Below are positions 1 through 7,261 of a stretch of 17,986 bases of DNA, piece after piece. Position 1 is the stretch's first letter; the number at the start of each line of letters is the position of its first letter. Source of the stretch: DATJZH01 sp035499215 (GTDB lineage Bacteria; Actinomycetota; Actinomycetes; Streptosporangiales; Streptosporangiaceae); the NCBI GenBank assembly GCA_035499215.1, contig DATJZH010000062.1:1-17986 (forward strand), written 5' to 3'. The position numbers were made by a program, and so were the translations under genes. The notes below the pieces were generated by a model, which was not told the origin of the DNA, did no database searches, and saw only the letters and a list, made by a program, of their open reading frames with translations.

Positions 1-150
1 AAGGCCGGCAGCGTCTGGATCAACTGCTACAACGTGTTCGATGCCGCGCTGCCGTTCGGCGGATACAAGGAGTCCGGCTGGGGCCGCGAGATGGGCCACG
101 AAGTGCTCCACAGCTACACCGAGGTCAAGGCCGTCACCACCCTGCTGTAG
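1..150 (+). CDS. Aldehyde dehydrogenase, C-terminal end (partial)
   Basis: The window opens inside this gene; frame 1 reads to a TAG stop at 148-150, giving the last 49 residues. The segment GSVWINCYN followed by LPFGGYKESGWGREMG is the typical C-terminal signature of NAD(P)+-dependent aldehyde dehydrogenases, where it forms the edge of the active-site and oligomerisation region. The ending HSYTEVKAVTTLL is also normal for the family (often YTEVK.V). The catalytic Cys and Glu lie upstream of the window, so substrate cannot be judged. It is followed by a broken alcohol dehydrogenase, so this may once have been an alcohol-to-acid oxidation pair. Family call is secure; substrate is unknown. Confidence 0.93.
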   Translation, partial: KAGSVWINCYNVFDAALPFGGYKESGWGREMGHEVLHSYTEVKAVTTLL

Positions 151-166
151 CAAAGACCACGGCGAC

Positions 167-219
167 TCTAGGTTCGGGAGGGCGTGCCGAAGATCTAGGT
201 TCGGGAGGGCGTGCCGAAG
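167..219. repeat. Two perfect 26-base direct repeats, period 27
   Basis: The 26-base unit beginning TCTAGGTTCGGGAGG occurs at 167-192 and again at 194-219, with a one-base spacer. The period of 27 bases equals nine codons, so the duplication is in frame with the alcohol dehydrogenase remnant (each copy reads VREGVPK in frame 1). Each copy brings a TAG in that frame. It looks like a local tandem duplication inside a decaying gene, not a regulatory array. Confidence 0.9.
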
Positions 220-473
220 CCAGAGATCACCGACGATGCGGATGCGATTGTGCGCGTCGACGCGGTGACGATCAGGAACATCACCATCACCACGGGCCTG
301 GTCGACGCGTACTCACCGCGACGCTCCGCCGCCTGGTCGCCAGCCGCCAGATCGACGCCGGGCAGTTCATCACCCATCACTTCGCCCTGGCCGACTCTGA
401 CCAGGCCTATGACGTCTTCGGCCGCGCAGCCGACACAGGCGCGCTCAAGGTCGTGCTGAGCCGGACGCCCTAG
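172..473 (+). pseudogene. Zinc-type alcohol dehydrogenase remnant (internally deleted, frameshifted)
   Basis: Frame 1 from about 199 reads VREGVPKPEITDDADAIV followed by RVDAVTI, which matches the N-terminal part of zinc-dependent medium-chain alcohol dehydrogenases, just before the expected CGTDLH zinc-ligand motif. It then jumps directly to NITITTGLVDAYS, which belongs near the C-terminus of the same family. The intervening catalytic and Rossmann domains (over 200 residues) are therefore missing. After DAYS at about 314 the reading must shift by one base: frame 3 continues TLRRLVASRQIDAGQF, then ALADSDQAYDVFGRAADTGA and LKVVLSRTP, to TAG at 471-473. One lost base at about 314-320 (expected TCAACCGCG, seen TCACCGCG) explains the shift. 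Upstream in-frame TAG codons in the repeats also block translation. It cannot encode an active enzyme. Confidence 0.8.
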
Positions 474-489
474 CTAGCCGCGCGAGCTG

Positions 490-514
490 GCCGCGCGCCA
501 TTCCGCGGCGCGGC
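490..514. terminator. Possible hairpin between convergent ends
   Basis: GCCGCGC (490-496) and GCGCGGC (508-514) are perfectly complementary, with an 11-base loop. The hairpin lies between the end of the alcohol dehydrogenase remnant and the end of the minus-strand operon, where a shared terminator would be expected. There is no T-run and GC-rich DNA forms such stems easily, so support is modest. Confidence 0.35.
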
Positions 515-551
515 TGCCGCGGCGGGCCGAGATCCCGTCGCGATCTGCCGG

Positions 552-1568
552 TCACCACGGGGCGCTGTTGGCGGCCCGCATGGTCTTGACGTAGCCGGCC
601 CGCTCGTACGCGGGTTCGTCGGTATCGGCAGGCACGGCAACCAGACCGCGAAGCTCGCCGACCGAGCCGTATCCCTTGCGCACCATCCATTCGGACACGC
701 CGTCCAGCAGCACCGCGGCATACTCCGGGCCGTGCCGGATCAGAGCGGACGCGGTCATCACGACGTCCGCGCCTGCCAGCAGGTACTTGGCCACATCGGA
801 AGGCGCCTCGACGCCTGTGGTTGCCGCGAGCGAGGCACGGATCCGGTGCCGCAGGATAGAGATCCAGGTCCGCGGCAGCCGGGCCTCGGCCGGGCTGGAG
901 AGTTCCAGGCCGTGCACCACCGCGAGGGATTCCGGGTCGATGTCGGGCTGCAGGAACCGGTTGAAGAGCACCAGCCCGTCCGCGCCAGCCTGGTCGAGCC
1001 GGAGCGCCATCTCGCCGGTCGAGCTGAAATGCGGGCTGAGCTTGACTGCCACCGGCACCGTCACTGCCGCCTTGACCTGCTGCAGGATGTCGATGTGGCG
1101 CTGCTCGACGTCCCGGCCGGAGATACTCGGGTCGCCTGGTATGTAGTAGATGTTCAGCTCGATCGCCGCGGCACCAGCGTCCTGCATGGCGCGCGCATAG
1201 CTGGTCCAGCCGCCGGCCGTGATGCCGTTGATGCTGCCGATGACCGGGACCTCGACGGCGGCTGCCGCCCGCTCGAGCAGGCTCAGGTAGCGCCGCGGGG
1301 CAGCTACCTCCGTCTCTGCCGCCTCCTCCACCTCGGCCGGGAAGTAGGACAGCGACTCGGCGAACCGCTCGGTACCGGCCTCGGCCAGCCGCTCGTCCTC
1401 CGCCGCCTCCCGGCGCAGCTGCTCCTCGAACAGGGAGTAGAGCACGACCGCGCCGACGCCGCCCCCGGCCAGCCGCCGGACGCCGTCGACGGTGTTCGAG
1501 AGCGGGGAGGCGGAGGCGACGAGCGGGTTGCGCAGCGGCAGGCCAAGGTAGCCGGTCGAAAGGTCCAT
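552..1568 (-). CDS. Dihydroorotate dehydrogenase-like FMN protein of the NifJ operon
   Basis: 338 residues. The N-terminus MDLSTGYLGLPLRNPLVASA and the following PLSNTVDGVRRL are typical of class 1-type dihydroorotate dehydrogenase folds (FMN-binding TIM barrels). Later motifs are PVIGSINGITAGGW, AIELNIYYIPGDPS, VAVKLSPHFSSTG, GADGLVLFNRF and the phosphate-binding end GADVVMTASALIRHGP. It lacks a clear match to true PyrD in the active-site loop and belongs with the 'dihydroorotate dehydrogenase-like' group related to PreA, so a role in pyrimidine synthesis is doubtful. The ATG overlaps the nifJ stop by one base (TGATG), so translation is probably coupled to nifJ. A role in accepting or delivering electrons for NifJ is inference from the operon; the substrate is unknown. 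Confidence 0.85.
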   Translation of the reverse strand: MDLSTGYLGLPLRNPLVASASPLSNTVDGVRRLAGGGVGAVVLYSLFEEQLRREAAEDERLAEAGTERFAESLSYFPAEVEEAAETEVAAPRRYLSLLERAAAAVEVPVIGSINGITAGGWTSYARAMQDAGAAAIELNIYYIPGDPSISGRDVEQRHIDILQQVKAAVTVPVAVKLSPHFSSTGEMALRLDQAGADGLVLFNRFLQPDIDPESLAVVHGLELSSPAEARLPRTWISILRHRIRASLAATTGVEAPSDVAKYLLAGADVVMTASALIRHGPEYAAVLLDGVSEWMVRKGYGSVGELRGLVAVPADTDEPAYERAGYVKTMRAANSAPW

Positions 1569-4500
1569 CAGTCATCCCTCCGCGCATCAGCCGGGAACCG
1601 CTGCGCACCGCGGGTAGCCATCTCTTCGTAGGTGTCCCAGCGCTGATCAACCGCTTCCTGGGCGAGGCCGCCCAGCCGCTCGGCCTCGGCCGGGTTGGTG
1701 TTGCCGAGCGCGCGGTACCGCAGCTCGCGCCGGGTGTAGTCGGTCAGCGGGATACGCGGCCGCGGCGAGTCGAGCAGGAACGGGTTGCGGCCGGCCGCGC
1801 GCAGCATCGGATCGTAGCGGACCAGCGGCCAGTAGCCGCTGGCCACCGCGCGGTATTGCTGGCCGAGCCCGTCGCGCATCTCGATGCCGTGCGCGATGCA
1901 GTGGCTGTAGGCGATCACCAGCGACGGCCCGTCGTAGGCTTCAGCCTCCCGGAAGGCGCGCAGGGTCTGCTGCGGGTCGGCGCCCATCGCCACCCTGGCG
2001 ACGTACACATAGCCGTAGGCGATCGCCTGCAGCGCCAGGTCTTTCTTCGGCACGGTCTTGCCGGCGGCGGCGAATTTGGCGACCGCGCCGAGCGGCGTCG
2101 ACTTCGATGACTGCCCGCCGGTGTTGGAGTAGACCTCGGTGTCCAGTACCAGCACGTTCACGTTCCGCCCGCTGGACAGGACGTGATCGAGCCCGCCGGA
2201 GCCGATGTCGTAGGCCCAGCCGTCGCCGCCGACGATCCACACGCTGCGCCGGACCAGGTGATCGACCACGCTGCGCAGGTCGACCACGCGCGCGTCGCCA
2301 CGGCCGAGGGCGTCGAGCCGCCGCTTCAGTTCCGCGACCCGCTCGTGCTGGGCGGCCAGCTCCGACTCGCGCAGCTGCGGCGCACCGAGGATGCCGTCCG
2401 CCAGCTCGGCGCCGATCGCGTCCCGCAGCTCGGCCAGGCGGCCGCGCGCCAGCTCCGCGTGCCAGTCCGCGGCCAGCCGGAACCCGAGGCCGAACTCGGC
2501 GTTGTCCTCAAACAGGGAGTTCGACCAGGTCGGGCCGCGTCCGTCGGCGCGGACGGTCCACGGCGTGGTGGGCAGGTTCCCGCCGTAGATCGAAGAGCAG
2601 CCGGTCGCGTTGGCGACCATCAGCCGGTCGCCGAACAGCTGTGACAGCAGCTTGACATACGGTGTCTCGCCGCAGCCCACGCAAGCGCCGGAGAATTCGA
2701 ACAGCGGCTGGAGGAACTGGGTGCCGCGCACGGTGCCGAAGTCCACCCGGGACCGGTCGGCTACCGGCAGCGTCTCGAAGAAGGCGATGTTCTCCCGCGC
2801 GGCGGCGACCAGCGGCTCGCGGGGCGCTAGGTTGATCGCCTTGCGCTCCGGGTTATCCGGCGCCCCGACCGGGCAGGCCTGGACGCACAGCTCGCATCCG
2901 GTGCAGTCTTCCGCGTACACCTGCAGCGTGAAACGGGTATCGGGCAGCCCGGGGGAGTCCAGCGGAGCCGAGCGGAATCCGGCTGGCGCCCCGGCGAGCA
3001 GCGACTGGTCGTAGTAGGTGGATCTGATCACGCTGTGCGGGCAGACGAAGCTGCAGTTGCCGCACTGGATGCACAGGTCCTTGTCCCACTCGGCGACAAA
3101 CTCCGACAGGTTGCGCTTCTCGTAGGCCGCCGTGCCGCTCGGGTAGCTGCCGTCTATCGGCAGCGCGCTGACCGGCAGTTCCTCGCCGCGGCCGGCCATC
3201 ATCGCGGCGGTGACGGTGCGGACGAACTCCGGCGCCCCCGCGGGTACCATCGCGGGCAGCTCCCGGCTGGATGTCACCCGTCCTGGCACTTCGATCTGAT
3301 GCAGCCCTGCCACCGCGCGGTCGACCCCGGCCTGGTTCCGCTCGACCACCTCGCGTCCGCGCCGGCCGTAGGTCTTGGCGATCGCCGACTTGATCTTGGC
3401 GATCGCCTCGTCCCGCGGCAGCACGCCGGAGATGGCGAAGAAGCAGGTCTGCAGGATGGTGTTGGTGCGCCCGGCCAGGCCGACGTCGCGGGCGATCCGG
3501 GCCGCGTTGATGGCGTAGACGTCGATCCGCTTGGCGAGAATCTTCTCCTGGACAGGGCGGGGCAGCGCGTCCCAGACCTCTTCGGGCGGCAGCGCGCAGT
3601 CCAGCAGCAGCGTCGCGCCCGGCGCCGCCCGGCCGAGCACGTCGACCCGGTCCAGCAGCCCGAAGTGATGACAGCCGACGAAGCTGGCCTGCTCCACCAG
3701 GTACGGCGCGCGGATCGGCCGCGGCCCGAAGCGCAGGTGCGAGACGGTCTGCGAGCCCGACTTCTTCGAGTCGTAGACGAAGTAGCCCTGCGCGTGCAGT
3801 TTCTCCTCCGCTCCGAGGATCTTGATCGTGTTCTTGTTCGCGCCTACTGTTCCGTCCGAGCCGAGGCCGAAGAACACCGCGCGCACCGTGCCCGGCGGCT
3901 CGATGTCCAGGGACGGCGCATACGGCAGGCTCAGGCCGGACACATCATCGGTGATGCCGATCGTGAAGCGGCGCCGGGGCCGCTCGCGCGCCAGCTCGGC
4001 GAACACCCCGGCGACCATGGCCGGGGTGACTTCCTTGGATGACAGGCCATAGCGGCCGCCGGTCACCAGGGGCAGTGCCGGGCGCGCACCGTCAGTGTGC
4101 GCCTCGGCCAGCGCGGAGACCACGTCGAGGAACAGCGGCTCCCCGTTCGAGCCGGGCTCCTTGGTCCGGTCGAGCACGGCGATCCTTGCCGCGCTCAGGG
4201 GCAGGGCATCGAGCAGCGCCCGCGCCGGGAACGGCCGGAACAGCCGGACCGTCAGCACGCCGACCCGCTCGCCATGCTCGCACAGGTAGTCCACAGTCTC
4301 CTGGATCGTCTCCGCTGCTGAGCCCATCACGACGACGACCCGCTCGGCTTCCGGGTGGCCGGCGTAGTCCACCGTGTGGTAGCGGCGGCCAGTGCGGTCG
4401 GCCAGGGCGGCCATCGCGTCCTCCACCGCGGCCGGCACGGCGGCGTAGAGCGGATTCACCGTCTCCCGTGCCTGGAAATACACGTCCGGGTTCTGCGCGG

Positions 4501-5146
4501 TGCCCCGGATGAACGGCTGTTCCGGCGACAGCGCCCGGCCGCGGTGGGCGCGGATCAGTTCCTCGGGCACGAGCGCGCGCAGGTCATCGTCGGACAGCAG
4601 CTCGATCGTGTTCAGCTCGTGCGAGGTGCGGAACCCGTCGAAGAAGTGGACGAACGGTACCCGGGTCGCCAGCGTGGCGGCCTGCGCCACCAGCGCGAGG
4701 TCGTGTGCCTCCTGGACCGACGCGGCGGCGAGCAGCGCGAACCCGGTCTGCCGCACCGCCATCACGTCCGAGTGGTCGCCGAAGATGGACAGGCCCTGCG
4801 CGGCCAGCGATCTCGCCGCGACGTGCAGCACGGCCGGGGTCAGCTCGCCGGCGATCCGGTACATGTTCGGGATCATCAGCAGCAGGCCCTGCGAGGCGGT
4901 GAAGGTGGTGGCCAGCGCGCCGCTTTGCAGCGCGCCGTGCAGGGCGCCCGCGGCGCCGCCCTCGCTCTGCATCTCCACCACGGCCGGCACGCCGCCCCAC
5001 AGGTTGGGGCGTTTCCTGCTGGACCACTCGTCGGCAAGCTCTGCCATCGGCGAGGACGGCGTGATCGGGAAAATGCAGCAGACCTCGTTGAGCCGGTAGG
5101 CGACCGACACCGCGGCCTCGTTGCCGTCAACCGTGGCGCGCGTCAT
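1568..5146 (-). CDS. nifJ: Pyruvate:ferredoxin (flavodoxin) oxidoreductase
   Basis: A single-chain, 1192-residue enzyme of the usual length for NifJ/PFOR, which converts pyruvate and CoA to acetyl-CoA, CO2 and low-potential electrons. Order of domains: pyrimidine-binding domain with GNEAA and FPITPSSPMAE (residues 8-35); CoA/transketolase C-like region; gamma domain with FFGLGSDGTVGANKNTIKI (425-443); two-cluster ferredoxin domain with CIQCGNCSFVCP (692-703) and CTGCELCVQACP (748-759); ThDP-binding domain with GGDGWAYDIG (973-982) and EVYSNTGGQSSKSTP (1004-1018). The proximal cluster ligands C822, C825, C850 and C1083 (CVGC, ATGC, SHC) are all present, matching Desulfovibrio-type PFOR. ATG at 5146 overlaps the upstream stop by four bases (ATGA). 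The enzyme is intact and cytosolic; PFORs are often oxygen-sensitive. Confidence 0.97.
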   Translation of the reverse strand: MTRATVDGNEAAVSVAYRLNEVCCIFPITPSSPMAELADEWSSRKRPNLWGGVPAVVEMQSEGGAAGALHGALQSGALATTFTASQGLLLMIPNMYRIAGELTPAVLHVAARSLAAQGLSIFGDHSDVMAVRQTGFALLAAASVQEAHDLALVAQAATLATRVPFVHFFDGFRTSHELNTIELLSDDDLRALVPEELIRAHRGRALSPEQPFIRGTAQNPDVYFQARETVNPLYAAVPAAVEDAMAALADRTGRRYHTVDYAGHPEAERVVVVMGSAAETIQETVDYLCEHGERVGVLTVRLFRPFPARALLDALPLSAARIAVLDRTKEPGSNGEPLFLDVVSALAEAHTDGARPALPLVTGGRYGLSSKEVTPAMVAGVFAELARERPRRRFTIGITDDVSGLSLPYAPSLDIEPPGTVRAVFFGLGSDGTVGANKNTIKILGAEEKLHAQGYFVYDSKKSGSQTVSHLRFGPRPIRAPYLVEQASFVGCHHFGLLDRVDVLGRAAPGATLLLDCALPPEEVWDALPRPVQEKILAKRIDVYAINAARIARDVGLAGRTNTILQTCFFAISGVLPRDEAIAKIKSAIAKTYGRRGREVVERNQAGVDRAVAGLHQIEVPGRVTSSRELPAMVPAGAPEFVRTVTAAMMAGRGEELPVSALPIDGSYPSGTAAYEKRNLSEFVAEWDKDLCIQCGNCSFVCPHSVIRSTYYDQSLLAGAPAGFRSAPLDSPGLPDTRFTLQVYAEDCTGCELCVQACPVGAPDNPERKAINLAPREPLVAAARENIAFFETLPVADRSRVDFGTVRGTQFLQPLFEFSGACVGCGETPYVKLLSQLFGDRLMVANATGCSSIYGGNLPTTPWTVRADGRGPTWSNSLFEDNAEFGLGFRLAADWHAELARGRLAELRDAIGAELADGILGAPQLRESELAAQHERVAELKRRLDALGRGDARVVDLRSVVDHLVRRSVWIVGGDGWAYDIGSGGLDHVLSSGRNVNVLVLDTEVYSNTGGQSSKSTPLGAVAKFAAAGKTVPKKDLALQAIAYGYVYVARVAMGADPQQTLRAFREAEAYDGPSLVIAYSHCIAHGIEMRDGLGQQYRAVASGYWPLVRYDPMLRAAGRNPFLLDSPRPRIPLTDYTRRELRYRALGNTNPAEAERLGGLAQEAVDQRWDTYEEMATRGAQRFPADARRDD

Positions 5147-6783
5147 CCGTCCTCCGGAACCATTTCAATCGAGTGCACCGGGCACTGCTCGTAGCAAGCG
5201 CGGCAGCCAGTGCACTTGTCGTAGTCGAACTTGTACCGGTACCCGACGCCCAGCTTGATTACCGCGTCCTCCGGGCAAGCGCCCAGGCAGCCGTCGCACT
5301 CACAGCAGTTGCCGCACGACAGGCAGCGGCGAGCCTCATACGTTGCCTCCTGCTCCGACAGGCCGCCGAGCACCTCGCCGAAGTCGGCCGTCCGCTGCTC
5401 CGGCGGGGCCTCCGGCTGCTGCCGGCGGGCGGCGTCACCGAAGTACCACAGGTTCAGTTCCTCGAAGCTGACGATCTCATGCTTGGGCGGGTTCACCGGC
5501 GTGACTTCCCGCAGCCAGGCGTCGATGTTCCTGGCAGCCTTCTTGCCGTGCCCGACGCCGACCGTCACAGTGCGCTCGGCGGGCACCATGTCCCCGCCGG
5601 CGAACACGCCGGGGCAGCCGGTCATCATGGACGGCGATACCTGCACGGTGCCGTCCCTGGCGAACTCCACGCCGGGCACCTGGCGCAGGAAGGCCGTGTC
5701 GGTCTCCTGGCCGAGCGCGAGGATGACCGTGTCCGCGGCGAGTGTCTCGAACCGGCCGGTCGGCTGGGGGAATCCGCTGTCGTCAAGCTCCATCGCCTCG
5801 ATCGTCAGCTCCGGGCCGTCGAAGGCGGTGATGGTGCGCAGCCAGTTGATCCGCACCCCCTCCCGTTCGGCCTCCTCGGCCTCGTCTTCATGGGCCGGCA
5901 TCTGCTCGCGGGTGCGGCGGTAGACGATAAGCGCGTCGTTCGCGCCGAGGCGGCGGGCGACCCGGGCGGCGTCCATCGCGGTGTTGCCGCCGCCGTAGAC
6001 GGCGACGCGCCGCCCGATCACCGGCCGCTCGCCCGAGGCGACGCTGCGCAGGAACGACACGGCGTCCACGATCGGGCCGGCGTCCTTGGCCGGGATGTCG
6101 ACACGCTTGGACAGGTGCGCGCCCACCGCCACGAACGCGGCGTCGAAGCCGCCTTCGCGCCGCTCGGCGTCCAGGTCCTCCACCCGGTGGCCGCAGGTGA
6201 AGCGGACCCCTAGCCCGGCAATCCGGTCGAGCTCGCCGTCGAGGATGTCGCGCGGCATCCGGTAGGCCGGGATGCCGTAGCGCATCATCCCGCCGGGCGC
6301 CTCGCCCGAGTCCCTGATCTCCACCTCGTGGCCGAGCCTGGCCAGATGGTAGGCGGCGGAGAGCCCGCTGGGCCCGGCGCCGATGACGAGCACCCGCTTG
6401 CCGCTGCGCACCGGCGGCGGGTCGTACGACCAGTCCCGCTCGAGCGCGAGATCTCCGAGGAACCGCTCGACCGAGTGAATCGAGACGGCGCTGTCGAGAT
6501 TGGCGCGGTTGCAGACGCTCTCGCACGGGTGGTAGCAGACCCGCCCGTGAATGGCCGGCATCGGATTGTCGGCGACGAGCTGGCGCCAGGCCTGCTCATG
6601 GCGGCCAGCGGTGGCGTGCGCCAGCCACGCCTGGATGTTCTCGCCGGCCGGGCAGCCGGCATTGCACGGCGGCAGCAAGTCGACGTAGACGGGGCGCTGC
6701 TCCCGGACCGGCCCGGTGCGGGAAAGTCCGTGCAGCAGATCCGGCAGCGGCGTGACATCCCGTCGCTCTGATCGGTCGGCCAT
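5143..6783 (-). CDS. GltD-like FAD/NAD(P) oxidoreductase with C-terminal 2x[4Fe-4S] ferredoxin domain
   Basis: 546 residues from ATG 6783. N-terminal Fe-S motif CNAGCPAGENIQAW (C40, C44) and CYHPCESVC (C83, C87, C91) as in glutamate synthase small subunits and NfnB/PreT-type proteins; FAD site VLVIGAGPSGLSAAYHLARL (131-150); NAD(P)H site VYGGGNTAMDAARVARR (262-278); FAD-closing GVFAGGDMV (392-400). The C-terminus adds two ferredoxin-type clusters: C493, C496, C499, C503 and C524, C527, C530, C534. This makes it an electron hub linking Fe-S carriers to NAD(P)(H). No large GltB subunit is nearby; the partner is nifJ, which overlaps it by four bases. The frame stays open upstream to 6963, but the extra 60 residues have low-complexity character and the family normally begins shortly before the TPLPDLL segment, so 6783 is preferred. 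No good Shine-Dalgarno precedes it; GTG starts just upstream are possible. Function with NifJ is inferred. Confidence 0.9.
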   Translation of the reverse strand: MADRSERRDVTPLPDLLHGLSRTGPVREQRPVYVDLLPPCNAGCPAGENIQAWLAHATAGRHEQAWRQLVADNPMPAIHGRVCYHPCESVCNRANLDSAVSIHSVERFLGDLALERDWSYDPPPVRSGKRVLVIGAGPSGLSAAYHLARLGHEVEIRDSGEAPGGMMRYGIPAYRMPRDILDGELDRIAGLGVRFTCGHRVEDLDAERREGGFDAAFVAVGAHLSKRVDIPAKDAGPIVDAVSFLRSVASGERPVIGRRVAVYGGGNTAMDAARVARRLGANDALIVYRRTREQMPAHEDEAEEAEREGVRINWLRTITAFDGPELTIEAMELDDSGFPQPTGRFETLAADTVILALGQETDTAFLRQVPGVEFARDGTVQVSPSMMTGCPGVFAGGDMVPAERTVTVGVGHGKKAARNIDAWLREVTPVNPPKHEIVSFEELNLWYFGDAARRQQPEAPPEQRTADFGEVLGGLSEQEATYEARRCLSCGNCCECDGCLGACPEDAVIKLGVGYRYKFDYDKCTGCRACYEQCPVHSIEMVPEDG

Positions 6784-6830
6784 AACCGTCACGTTACGCC
6801 GGGCGAGGCTGCAAACCTCAAGACCGCAGC

Positions 6831-6855
6831 CAGATTTTGTCCGGCAAAAAATCTG
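6831..6855. promoter_or_regulatory. AT-rich palindrome upstream of the NifJ operon (candidate operator)
   Basis: CAGATTTT (6831-6838) and AAAATCTG (6848-6855) form a perfect 8-base inverted repeat with a 9-base spacer. It sits 48-72 bases upstream of the preferred start of the GltD-like gene, in a place where a repressor or activator site is expected. The AT content stands out sharply from the surrounding DNA. It does not match the FNR/CRP or Rex consensus sequences I know. A role as a transcript hairpin is also possible. Confidence 0.45.
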
Positions 6856-7106
6856 CCGTGACAGCGGCAGGGCGAGCGCGGGTGACACGCCGATCACGGC
6901 CCGCCACGGCGAGAGACCGATAGCGGCCCACCGCGACAAGACCGGGGCTGCCGGGATCGCCATACCCGCCGGGGTCCGGTGATCACTGCGGGAACCGCCG
7001 GGTCAGGGCCAGCCCGCCCGTAACGCGTACTCCGCGGTCTTCTCCGGCCTCCGTTGCCGGCGGAGTCGGCTCGGTGCCCGGATGCGGCCGGGCAAGCGAT
7101 CAAGGA

Positions 7107-7135
7107 TTGACGTGTTCCGCAGCATGAGCTGTACT
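7107..7135 (+). promoter_or_regulatory. Likely sigma70-type promoter for the aquaporin gene
   Basis: TTGACG (7107-7112) and TGTACT (7130-7135) are separated by exactly 17 bases. The -35 matches five of six consensus positions; the -10 keeps the key T, A and final T positions less perfectly. It would give a leader of about 120 bases before the GTG start at 7262. It is the best promoter-like pair in this gap. Confidence 0.5.
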
Positions 7136-7143
7136 TACTCTGG

Positions 7144-7184
7144 GGTCGAAGTCATCTCATGGGGCAGTAGGAGATGATTTGACC
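7144..7184. promoter_or_regulatory. Imperfect palindrome in the aquaporin leader (operator or hairpin)
   Basis: TCATCTC (7152-7158) pairs perfectly with GAGATGA (7171-7177) around a 12-base loop. Flanking GGTC (7144-7147) and GACC (7181-7184) extend the symmetry with one base of slippage. It lies just downstream of the candidate promoter and upstream of the ribosome binding site, so it could be a repressor site or a leader-RNA hairpin. Confidence 0.4.
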
Positions 7185-7261
7185 TCTGAGCTTAACGCCC
7201 GATAGATCCTGCTACGGGCGATTAGCGGCCGACTGCTTACGAAGAGGTATGGAGGGTCGTA

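Larger units (their letters stand above)
6784..7261. other. Divergent intergenic region, no gene seen
   Basis: 478 bases separate the minus-strand NifJ operon from the plus-strand aquaporin. Open frames here have no recognisable protein. Contents I can point to are an AT-rich palindrome near the operon, a 6-base GC stem at 7076-7093, a sigma70-like promoter at 7107-7135 and an imperfect palindrome at 7144-7184. The 6885-7070 part shows nothing I can interpret. Confidence 0.6.

Noticed and set aside
445..1650. Minus-strand frame of 401 codons overlapping the DHODH-like gene in another frame
   Set aside because: The overlapping frame 552-1568 has the FMN-barrel motifs and couples to nifJ; the longer frame is Arg/Gly/Ala low complexity.
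5173..6213. Plus-strand frame opposite the GltD-like gene
   Set aside because: Shadow of a gene with clear Fe-S, FAD and NAD(P) motifs; no recognisable motif of its own.
5143..6783. Glutamate synthase small subunit (gltD) as a literal call
   Set aside because: No gltB neighbour, and the C-terminal two-cluster ferredoxin domain is not part of standard GltD; the operon partner is nifJ.
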